This document shows, one piece after another, positions 57,607-64,000 of a stretch of DNA of 64,000 nt. Origin of the DNA: Pantanalinema sp. (GTDB taxonomy: Bacteria > Cyanobacteriota > Sericytochromatia > S15B-MN24 > UBA4093); contig DATNQI010000050.1 of the NCBI GenBank assembly GCA_036704125.1, positions 1 through 64,000 of the forward strand. The letters run 5' to 3'. Below the pieces are notes generated by a model. That model worked only from the letters and a program-made list of their open reading frames with translations. It searched no databases and had not been told where the DNA came from. The number at the start of each line of letters is the position of its first letter. Positions within the stretch are counted from its first letter, which is position 1. The position numbers and the translations under genes are program-made.

Positions 57607-58914
57607 CTACGCGTTGGCGGCGACGGGGGCGGCCTCCGAGACCTTGGCGCGCTCGAAGAGCCACTCGATGATCTTGTTGCTGAGGACCTCGTCGGCGATC
57701 TGCGGCCAGGCGCCGTTGCTGATCACCTGGGCGCGGAACTCGCTGGGCTCGACGCCGTAGCTGCTCGCGTACTCGGCGATGGCCTCCTCGATCTCCTCCT
57801 CGGTGGGCTGGATGCTCTCGGTGCGGGCGACCTCACCCAGGGTCAGCGAGGTGCGGATGCGCTTCTCGGCCTCGGGGCGGGTGTTCTCGCGCCAGGTCTC
57901 GATGTTGTCCTTGGTGAAGACCTTGTTGGGGTCGATGCCCTGCTGGCTGAGCATGTTGGCCTGCTGCTGCAGCAGGAAGTTGGACTCGCGGGCAATCATG
58001 CTGTCGGGGACTTCCATCTCGGCGCCCTCGACGACCTTCTCGATCAGCTGCTTGCGCAGCTCGATCTCGCGGGCATCCTCGCGCTCGGCCTTGAGGTCCT
58101 CGCGGATCTTGGCGGTCATGGCCTCGACCGAGTCGTGGCCGGCAGCCTTGGCGAAGGCCTCGTCCAGCTCGGGACGCTTGCGGGCCTTGATCTCGTGGAC
58201 CTTGAAGGTGAAGGTCACGGCCTTGCCGGCGAGCTCGGCGTTGGGGTAGTCCTCGGGGAACTTGAGGTCAGTGGCCTTCTCGTCGCCCACCTTGACGCCC
58301 ACGAGCGCCTCGACGAAGCCCTCGATGAAGCGGCCGGCGGCCATCTCGATGGGATAGCTCGTGGCCTTGCCGCCCTCGAACTCGACGCCGTCGATGGTGC
58401 CGGTGAAGTCGGCGGTCACGGTGTCGCCCATCTCGGCGGCGCGCTCGACCACCTCGAGGGTGGCCTTGGAGTCGCGCAGTCGATCGAGGCGCTCGGTCAC
58501 GTCGGCGTCGGTCACCTCGGCCTTGGGGGCCGCGATCTCGAGGCCGGTGTAGGCGCCGAGCTTGACCTCGGGGCGGACCTCGACGGTCGCCTTGAACACG
58601 AGGGGCTGGTCCTTCTCGAAGGAGACGAGCTCGACCGAGGGCTCGGCGATGGGCTCGACCTTGCCCTCCTCGATGGCGGCAGGATAGACCTCGGGCAGCA
58701 GGAACTTCTCGAAGGCGGTGTGCTTGATGTAGTCGACCCCGACGGTACGCTCGACGATCGGGCGGGGAGCCTTGCCGGGACGGAAGCCGGGGATGCGGAC
58801 TTCCTTGGAGACCTGGCGATAGGCGCGATCGTATGCTTTTTCGACGCGCTCGGCGTCCACGTGGACTTCGAGCTGGACTTGATTCTTTTCCTTCTTCTCC
58901 AGGGTGACTTTCAC
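57607..58914 (-). CDS. tig: Trigger factor
   Basis: A 435-residue ribosome-bound chaperone. The ribosome-binding domain begins [20 protein letters not shown] and has the signature GFRPGKAPR near residue 46; a FKBP-type prolyl isomerase domain follows (about 150-245, [17 protein letters not shown]) and then the helical C-terminal arms. GTG at 58914 is decided by AGGAGG and by the conserved first residues. It is the first gene of tig-clpP-clpX, a classic arrangement. Confidence 0.96.
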   Translation of the reverse strand: MKVTLEKKEKNQVQLEVHVDAERVEKAYDRAYRQVSKEVRIPGFRPGKAPRPIVERTVGVDYIKHTAFEKFLLPEVYPAAIEEGKVEPIAEPSVELVSFEKDQPLVFKATVEVRPEVKLGAYTGLEIAAPKAEVTDADVTERLDRLRDSKATLEVVERAAEMGDTVTADFTGTIDGVEFEGGKATSYPIEMAAGRFIEGFVEALVGVKVGDEKATDLKFPEDYPNAELAGKAVTFTFKVHEIKARKRPELDEAFAKAAGHDSVEAMTAKIREDLKAEREDAREIELRKQLIEKVVEGAEMEVPDSMIARESNFLLQQQANMLSQQGIDPNKVFTKDNIETWRENTRPEAEKRIRTSLTLGEVARTESIQPTEEEIEEAIAEYASSYGVEPSEFRAQVISNGAWPQIADEVLSNKIIEWLFERAKVSEAAPVAANA

Positions 58915-59056
58915 GATTGCCTCCTGATGTTCCCGCCTCACGACGGGATTTCGACGGTGTTGGTCCAAAAAGTATAGCACACATCGAGGCCGCCTTCGGG
59001 CGCTGGCCCTTGGGCACCGCCGGGTGCGAAGACGGCTCGAGGTGCGGGGGACGCGG

Positions 59057-59785
59057 TCAGATCCGGGCCGGGGCCCGCTGGGCGCAGGCGGCCACGAACG
59101 CTCCGAACAGCGCGGCGGTGAAGGGGCCGGGCTGGAGCTCGGGGTGCCACTGCACCCCCACCAGCCAGCGGTCGGGGGCCTCGTAGCCCTCGAGGACCCC
59201 GTCGCTCCCGAAGGCGCTCGGCACGAGGCCCGGCGCGAGGTCGCGCACGGCCTGATGGTGGAAGGTGTTGACGGCCATGGTCGGGGCGCCGACGAGCCCG
59301 GCGAGGCGGGTCCTTGCCACCAGCTCGACCAAGTGGGTCGACTCGTGGACAGGGGCCTCCTGCTGGTGGGGCAGCGCGCCCGGGACCTGGGCCGGGAGGT
59401 CCTGGTAGAGGGTGCCGCCCAGGGCCACGTTGAGCAGCTGCATGCCGCGGCAGATGCCGAGGACGGGCAGGCCCTGCTCGGCGGCTGCTTGGGCGAGCGG
59501 AAGCTCCTGGACGTCGCGCTCGGCATCGACCTCGCCCAGCTCGGGGATGGGCTCCTGGCCGTAGTGGCTCGGGGCCACGTCCTCGCCGCCGGTCAAGAGC
59601 AAGCCGTCGAGGGCTCTCAGGCTCTCGATCTCGGCGGCGCCCGGCGGCAGCAGCAGGGGGATGCCTCCCGCTTCGCGCACGCGCTCGGCGTACTCCGCGG
59701 CCAGGTAGTAGATCGGCCGTCCGCGCTTGATGGCGCCGACGCCGGCGTGCCGCTGGGTGGTGATTCCGATCAGGGGGTGCCGCAC
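59057..59785 (-). CDS. Gamma-glutamyl-gamma-aminobutyrate hydrolase-like (class I amidotransferase, C26)
   Basis: A 242-residue protein of the PuuD type. Nucleophile Cys112 is in LGICRGMQLLNV, and His214 and Glu216 lie in QWHPE; LLLTGGEDV marks the N-terminal strand. The family cleaves gamma-glutamyl linkages, for example in putrescine breakdown. GTG start at 59785. It is on the same strand as surE, with 3 bases between. Confidence 0.9.
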   Translation of the reverse strand: MRHPLIGITTQRHAGVGAIKRGRPIYYLAAEYAERVREAGGIPLLLPPGAAEIESLRALDGLLLTGGEDVAPSHYGQEPIPELGEVDAERDVQELPLAQAAAEQGLPVLGICRGMQLLNVALGGTLYQDLPAQVPGALPHQQEAPVHESTHLVELVARTRLAGLVGAPTMAVNTFHHQAVRDLAPGLVPSAFGSDGVLEGYEAPDRWLVGVQWHPELQPGPFTAALFGAFVAACAQRAPARI

Positions 59786-59788
59786 GGG

Positions 59789-60586
59789 TCAGTCCTGCTT
59801 GCCGGCCGCGGCGAAGCCCGCCAGGGTGGTGGGGATGTGCCAGCCCTGGACCTCGGGGATCATGGCCTTGCATGTCATGTCGTAGTGGATCGGGGTGACC
59901 GAGATGCAGTTGTCGCGGATCGCCGAGACGTCGGTGTCGGGGTCCTCCTCGACCTCGACGACCTCGCCCGCGAGCCAGTAGTAGTCCTTGCCGCGAGGGT
60001 CGATCCGGGTCTCGAAGAGATCGGTGTACTTGCGCTCGCCGAGCCGGGTGATCCGGACCTCGCGCGCGGCGGCCTCGCTCAGCGAGGGGTAGTTGACGTT
60101 CAGCAGCACCTTGGACGGCAGGCGGTGCGCCGCGAGGGTGCGCGCGAGCACCAGGGCGAACTGGCCGGCCTCGTCGTAGCCGACGTCGGAGAAGGTCGCA
60201 AGGCTCATGGCCACCCCCTGGAAGCCGCGGATGGTCGCCTCGAGGGCGGCCGAGACGGTGCCCGAGTAGATGACGTCGGTGCCGAGGTTCGGGCCGCGGT
60301 TGATCCCCGAGAAGACGACGTCCGGCGCCTCGTCCAGCAGGGGGCCGACGGCGAGCTTGACGCAGTCCGAGGGGGTGCCGTTGACGGAGTAGGCCGCCTT
60401 GACCCTGCCGCCGAGGTCGTGCTTCTCGACCCGCAGGGGCTTGTGCAGCGTCAGGGCGTGGCCAGTGGCCGAGCGCTCGCGATCTGGCGCCACCACCGTC
60501 ACGTCGTGCTCGGTGGCCAGGGCCTGGGCCAGGGCCCGGATGCCCGGGGCGTGGATCCCGTCGTCGTTGGAAACAAGAATGCGCAT
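59789..60586 (-). CDS. surE: 5'/3'-nucleotidase SurE
   Basis: A 265-residue phosphatase. MRILVSNDDGIHAPG carries the metal-binding Asp8-Asp9; SGINRGPNLG is the second conserved segment; NGTPSDCV is the third. It dephosphorylates nucleoside monophosphates in stress survival. The ATG at 60586 starts at the conserved segment; a longer frame upstream is not conserved. In many bacteria surE is next to pcm, here it is with an amidotransferase-like gene. Confidence 0.95.
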   Translation of the reverse strand: MRILVSNDDGIHAPGIRALAQALATEHDVTVVAPDRERSATGHALTLHKPLRVEKHDLGGRVKAAYSVNGTPSDCVKLAVGPLLDEAPDVVFSGINRGPNLGTDVIYSGTVSAALEATIRGFQGVAMSLATFSDVGYDEAGQFALVLARTLAAHRLPSKVLLNVNYPSLSEAAAREVRITRLGERKYTDLFETRIDPRGKDYYWLAGEVVEVEEDPDTDVSAIRDNCISVTPIHYDMTCKAMIPEVQGWHIPTTLAGFAAAGKQD

Positions 60587-60813
60587 CGGTGGTGTCCGTT
60601 TCTCGGTCGGCAGGGCGATGGGCGCGCAGGGGCGCTCTTTACAAAGATAGCGGCCAGGTGCGTGCTTTGCAACCGCCGAGAGGCCGAGCCGCGCCACCCC
60701 TCACGCAACTCGGGCACGACCGGGGCGATAAGTAGATGGGAGCCGGCGTGGGTTTGCTCGCCCGCCGGGGCATAATTCTCTTAGAACCGTCCAAGACAGA
60801 ACGGAGAAGCGCC

Positions 60814-62397
60814 ATGGGAACCGGCCGCATCGATCAGACCTCGCGGATCCATCCGACCGTCCACAAGACGGCCCAGACCAAGCCGCTCGACGAAGAGGCT
60901 GAAATCAAGCACAAGGCCCAGACCGATCGCCTGGCGATCCAGCACGGGCCCTCGCGCCCCGCGGCCCTCTCCGACGTGGTCGCCGCGGCCAAGGCCGAGA
61001 GCAGCAAGAAGATCGGCAACTCCGTCGTGGACGGCTCGCGCGCCCTTCACCAGCGCGGCTACACCTATCCGCCCGATCTCGGCGCCAACTACTACCACAA
61101 GTACAGCGCGGACGGGAAGAGCGTGGGCTGCTGCGCCGACTTCGTCAGCGACTCCTACAAGGAGATGAGCAAGAGCCTCGGCAAGCCCGAGTACGACATC
61201 GGGAAGATCATGCAGGACAAGGGCTACAACCCCCACTACTGCCCCTCCATGATCCAGTACTTCCAGAAGGAGCAGACTCTGCTGCCGCCTCCGGACAAGG
61301 GCACCAAGGCCCAGGTCGGCGACGTGGTCTTCTTCGACTGGGACGGCAACGGCGCCAAGGATCCCGATCACGTCGCGATCGTCACCAAGGTCGACGCCAA
61401 CGGCAACCCGACCGAGCTGATGGAGTCCCGCAAGTTCAACGAGCCCACCGAGATCACCACGATCAGCCCCGGTGACGGCCGCTGGAACAAGATCGTCGGC
61501 ATCGGCCGCCTCAAGGACGCGACCGCGGACAACGACGCGGCAAACGCCCTGCCGCCCCTGGGCGACGCGCCCTTCCCCGGCGATTCCCGCTCGGGAAGCG
61601 CTCGCGCCTCGGCGGACTACTCGGGGGGCGGCCGCGGCAACGGGGGCCCGGTTTCGAGCGACGGCCCGACCCGCACCGTCCCCTCGCGCACCGGCGAGCC
61701 GAGCAATTACCAGCCCTTCAAGCGCCAGGAGTGGGAGTCGGGGATGTCCTCGGCCCTCGGCATCGCCCTCGAGATCGTCCAGAAGCTCTCGAACGCTCTG
61801 GCCACCGACGGCGAGATGACGGTGGACCAGCTCGCGCAGCTCGCCGAGAAGAACGGCGTGCCCAAGGACAAGGCCATGAAGCTCGCCAAGGAGATCATGG
61901 CCAAGAAGTCGGACCTGGTGGCTTCCAAGGCCAAGTCCCCCGACCTCGCCAAGTACATGGGCAAGCTCAGCCCCGAGAAGATCGAGGAGATCCTGGTCCA
62001 GCGCAACTCTCCGCTCGCGGGCAAGGGCCTGGGCGCGTTCATGGTCCAGATGGAGAACAAGTACGGGATCCCTGCCGCCCAGTTCCTCGCCCAGGCGACC
62101 ATGGAGTCGCAGATCGGCAAGGTGGGCTCCACCCAGGGCGAGCATCACAACATCGGCAACATCCGCCCCGGCTCGAGCTGGGACGGGCCGACGGTCACCA
62201 CCGGCAGCGGCTCCTACCGCTCCTACGGCTCGTGGGAGGAGGGCATCGAGGACTTCTACAAGCTGATGAGCGGCCCGCTCTACGCCGGCAAGTCCCTCGA
62301 GGACCAGATCAACACCTACGCCCCGCCGGTGGAGAACGACACCAACGGCTACATCAACACCATCAAGGACCTCATGCAGGGTTGGACCGGCGAATAG
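60814..62397 (+). CDS. Two-domain peptidoglycan hydrolase without signal peptide
   Basis: A 527-residue protein. Residues about 90-225 form a CHAP/NlpC-P60-like cysteine peptidase-amidase domain with the pair Cys106-Cys107 in SVGCCADFV and His186 in DPDHVAIV. A glycine/serine linker (about 265-295) follows, then a helical EF-hand-like block (DGEMTVDQLAQLAEKNG), and at about 405-515 a glucosaminidase domain (GAFMVQMENKYGIPAAQFLA) with Glu431 in QATMESQIG as the likely acid and the SYRSYGSWEEGI motif. The N terminus is polar and has no Sec or Tat signal, so export must use another route or the enzyme acts inside. GGAG precedes the ATG. Confidence 0.82.
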   Translation: MGTGRIDQTSRIHPTVHKTAQTKPLDEEAEIKHKAQTDRLAIQHGPSRPAALSDVVAAAKAESSKKIGNSVVDGSRALHQRGYTYPPDLGANYYHKYSADGKSVGCCADFVSDSYKEMSKSLGKPEYDIGKIMQDKGYNPHYCPSMIQYFQKEQTLLPPPDKGTKAQVGDVVFFDWDGNGAKDPDHVAIVTKVDANGNPTELMESRKFNEPTEITTISPGDGRWNKIVGIGRLKDATADNDAANALPPLGDAPFPGDSRSGSARASADYSGGGRGNGGPVSSDGPTRTVPSRTGEPSNYQPFKRQEWESGMSSALGIALEIVQKLSNALATDGEMTVDQLAQLAEKNGVPKDKAMKLAKEIMAKKSDLVASKAKSPDLAKYMGKLSPEKIEEILVQRNSPLAGKGLGAFMVQMENKYGIPAAQFLAQATMESQIGKVGSTQGEHHNIGNIRPGSSWDGPTVTTGSGSYRSYGSWEEGIEDFYKLMSGPLYAGKSLEDQINTYAPPVENDTNGYINTIKDLMQGWTGE

Positions 62398-62411
62398 CCG
62401 GGCGACCCCTG

Positions 62412-62437
62412 GGGGCGGCGCGAGCCGCCCCTTATTT
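62412..62437 (+). terminator. Terminator after the peptidoglycan hydrolase
   Basis: An 8-bp GC stem (62412-62419 with 62424-62431) on a GCGA loop followed by TTATTTTT. Confidence 0.88.
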
Positions 62438-62446
62438 TTGAATTCA

Positions 62447-62479
62447 AAAGAGGAGGCCCCGCCGTTTCGGCGGGGCCTC
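62447..62479 (-). terminator. Terminator after the ATP-grasp gene
   Basis: A perfect 12-bp stem (62453-62464 with 62468-62479) on a TTT loop. On the minus strand the stem is followed by CTCTTTTG. Confidence 0.8.
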
Positions 62480-62498
62480 GGTGCTGCTGGCAGCAGGC

Positions 62499-63545
62499 TT
62501 ACTTCTTCTTGCCCTTCTTGGCAGGAGCCGAAGCGACCAGCTCCTTTTCCGCCTGGGGCTTGGCGGCCGAGATCGTGGCCTCGGCGCCGATCTCGGGCAC
62601 CGGGGTGTAGAGGCCCTTGAGCATCTTGTGCCAGGGGTAGTGCTCGGCCATCTTGCGCTCTTCGTTGGCGACCTTGATGACGAAGTCGGACATGGCGCCC
62701 ACGACCCAGTCGAAGTAGTGGGGGAGGATCGAGTAGTAGTCCATGTCGGGGGCGGGGTTCATGAAGTCGATGGCGTAGGGGATGCCGTCGCGGACGGCGA
62801 ACTCCACCGAGTTCATGTCGTAGCCGAGGGCGTGGTTGATGACGCGGGCGTCGCGGACCACCTTGGCGCCCAGCTCGGCCGACATGTGGTTGTGGTCCTC
62901 GACGTAGCAGCGGTTCTTCGGATCGTACTTGATCGGCATGATGTTGTCCTTGCCGACGGTGAGGCACCGGATGTACGAGTCGAAGTCGATGAACTCCTGG
63001 AGGACCATGATGAGACGGCCCGTCTGGTGGTAGTAGTGGAAGAACTCCTCGGCGTTGTTGACCTTGTAGACGTTCTTCCAGCCGCCGCCGTCGTAGGGCT
63101 TCAGGAAGGCGGGGAACTTGATGTAGTCGAAGATTTCCTTCCAGTCGGTCAGGCACAGGTTACGGTGCGACTCGGGCCGGGTGGTGGGGTTGGCCTCGAC
63201 CGGGGGCAGCACGACGGTCTTGGGGACCGCGACGCCCAGGCGCTCGACCAGCGAGTTGTCGAAGAACTTGTCGTCCGAGATCCACCAGAAGGGGTCGTTG
63301 ATGACGTACGAGCCCTGGATCACCGCGTTCTTGAGGTAGGGCTTGTAGATCTCGATCTCGTGCGAGATGCGATCGACGAGGACATCGTAGCCGGGGTGCT
63401 CGCCCATCTTGGGGGCGTGGACCTTGGCGAACTCGGCGACGACCTTGCCTTCGCCCTTTTCGTTGACGGCCTTGATGAAGGCGTGGGGGAAGGTGTCCTC
63501 CCAGCCGACCAGGATACCAACCTTCTTGGGGTTCTTCTCGGTCAT
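62499..63545 (-). CDS. ATP-grasp domain protein
   Basis: A 348-residue protein with an ATP-grasp-like fold. KKVGILVGWEDTFPHAFIKA forms the N-terminal domain; FPAFLKPYDGGGWKNVYKV carries the ATP-binding lysine and glycine loop; ILQEFID-like segment MVLQEFIDFDSYIRC and a later NSVEFAV and FMNPAPDMD (metal-binding Asn/Asp) complete it. The C-terminal tail is basic (KKGKKK). Such enzymes join carboxylates to amines with ATP. It is followed on its strand by nothing and preceded by an M29 aminopeptidase gene 53 bases upstream, which suggests that the two form an operon making and breaking an amide or peptide. Confidence 0.75.
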   Translation of the reverse strand: MTEKNPKKVGILVGWEDTFPHAFIKAVNEKGEGKVVAEFAKVHAPKMGEHPGYDVLVDRISHEIEIYKPYLKNAVIQGSYVINDPFWWISDDKFFDNSLVERLGVAVPKTVVLPPVEANPTTRPESHRNLCLTDWKEIFDYIKFPAFLKPYDGGGWKNVYKVNNAEEFFHYYHQTGRLIMVLQEFIDFDSYIRCLTVGKDNIMPIKYDPKNRCYVEDHNHMSAELGAKVVRDARVINHALGYDMNSVEFAVRDGIPYAIDFMNPAPDMDYYSILPHYFDWVVGAMSDFVIKVANEERKMAEHYPWHKMLKGLYTPVPEIGAEATISAAKPQAEKELVASAPAKKGKKK

Positions 63546-63598
63546 TGTGTTATTTCGTCCTCATAAAAAATGGGGGGGAAACGTTCGGGATAAGGGGA

Positions 63599-64000
63599 CT
63601 AGCTGCTCGGGTTCAGGTCGACGAAGCGGCCGTGCAGCATGATGGCCTGGCCGTCCGCCCAGATCGAGCACTCGCGCGCCAGCAGGTCGATGTGCGCCCG
63701 GCAGGTCCAGTTGGCGCCGGTCAAGCAGCCGCAGGGCTCCCCGAAGGCGATGTGGAAGCCTGGGATCTTCTCGTCCTGGAGGAGATTGCCCGTGAACTCC
63801 GTGACTCCGAGGTTGGTGCCGACCGCGATCTCGCCGACGCGGTTGGCGTTCTCGGTCGAGTGGGTGTAGCCCCAGAACTCCTGGGCGAGCTCCTCGTGGG
63901 GGCTCGTCACGGTCTTGAGGAAGTTGTCCTGGATCTCGAGGGTCAAGGGGGTGTCCTTGAGGTCGCCGTACTTCGAGGAGAAGTAGTCGCCGATCGGCGC
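63599..64000 (-). CDS. M29-type (aminopeptidase T-like) metallopeptidase, C-terminal part
   Basis: The visible part is 133 residues plus stop; the gene starts outside the window. NRVGEIAVGTNLGVTEFTGN followed by LLQDEKIPGFHIAFGEPCG and NWTCRAHIDLL correspond to the metal-binding end of M29 peptidases, in which E, H, H and D residues bind two metals. These enzymes release N-terminal amino acids. It lies directly upstream of the ATP-grasp gene in the same direction. Confidence 0.8.
   Translation of the reverse strand, partial: APIGDYFSSKYGDLKDTPLTLEIQDNFLKTVTSPHEELAQEFWGYTHSTENANRVGEIAVGTNLGVTEFTGNLLQDEKIPGFHIAFGEPCGCLTGANWTCRAHIDLLARECSIWADGQAIMLHGRFVDLNPSS

Overview
The window is 64 kb of GC-rich bacterial chromosome with dense, mostly ATG/GTG/TTG-started genes in short operons. 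I see no tRNA, rRNA, CRISPR array, insertion sequence or phage gene. The best lineage clue is an OmpR-type response regulator (14560-15285) that reads like the cyanobacterial RpaB/Ycf27 family along its whole length. No photosynthesis gene is present. A non-photosynthetic relative of Cyanobacteria (Sericytochromatia/Melainabacteria-like) is therefore my inferred guess; it is not proven. A secretin, PilM/N/O proteins and an outer-membrane-like protein suggest a diderm cell envelope.

Layout. 1-7.7 kb: end of tuf, an adenosine deaminase-like gene, a shrunken cluster of complex I membrane subunits (NuoJ-K fusion, NuoL C-terminal remnant, NuoM-like protein without its key charged residues, NuoN), gatC, a flavoprotein, a PRC-barrel protein and an S4 RNA-binding protein. 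7.7-12 kb: central carbon genes eno, pyk and glpX. 12-20 kb: envelope genes, the RpaB-like regulator, an ErcA-type alcohol dehydrogenase overlapping its PAS histidine kinase, and a GGDEF protein. 20-31 kb: transsulfuration pair, ABC exporter, PilZ protein, acyl/aryl-CoA ligase-like enzyme, Cas4/RecB-like nuclease and three glycosyltransferases. 31-33.4 kb: a thioesterase, then a chemoreceptor-tip-like protein followed by an oxygen-binding diiron protein (ODP)-like sensor. 34-45 kb: a type IV pilus / type II secretion-like locus (four pilin-like proteins, PilP-like, secretin, GspF, GspE, PilM-N fusion, PilO-like, cyclic-nucleotide-binding protein). 45-47.5 kb: small unexplained proteins, one resembling type III secretion needle subunits. 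47.6-64 kb: hflX, a BrkB-family protein, metNIQ under a probable SAM-II riboswitch, rnhA, lon, clpX-clpP-tig, a glutamine amidotransferase-like hydrolase, surE, a two-domain peptidoglycan hydrolase without signal peptide, an ATP-grasp enzyme and the end of an M29 aminopeptidase.

How parts fit. Sulfur metabolism appears twice: transsulfuration and methionine import, the latter apparently controlled by S-adenosylmethionine. Surface motility and signalling recur as pili, PilZ, GGDEF, a CNB protein, a YjfB-like protein and the chemoreceptor/ODP pair. Proteostasis is concentrated in lon-clpX-clpP-tig. The most novel candidates are the eroded complex I cluster, the SAM-II-like element outside its usual phyla, and the needle-like small-protein cluster at 45-47 kb.
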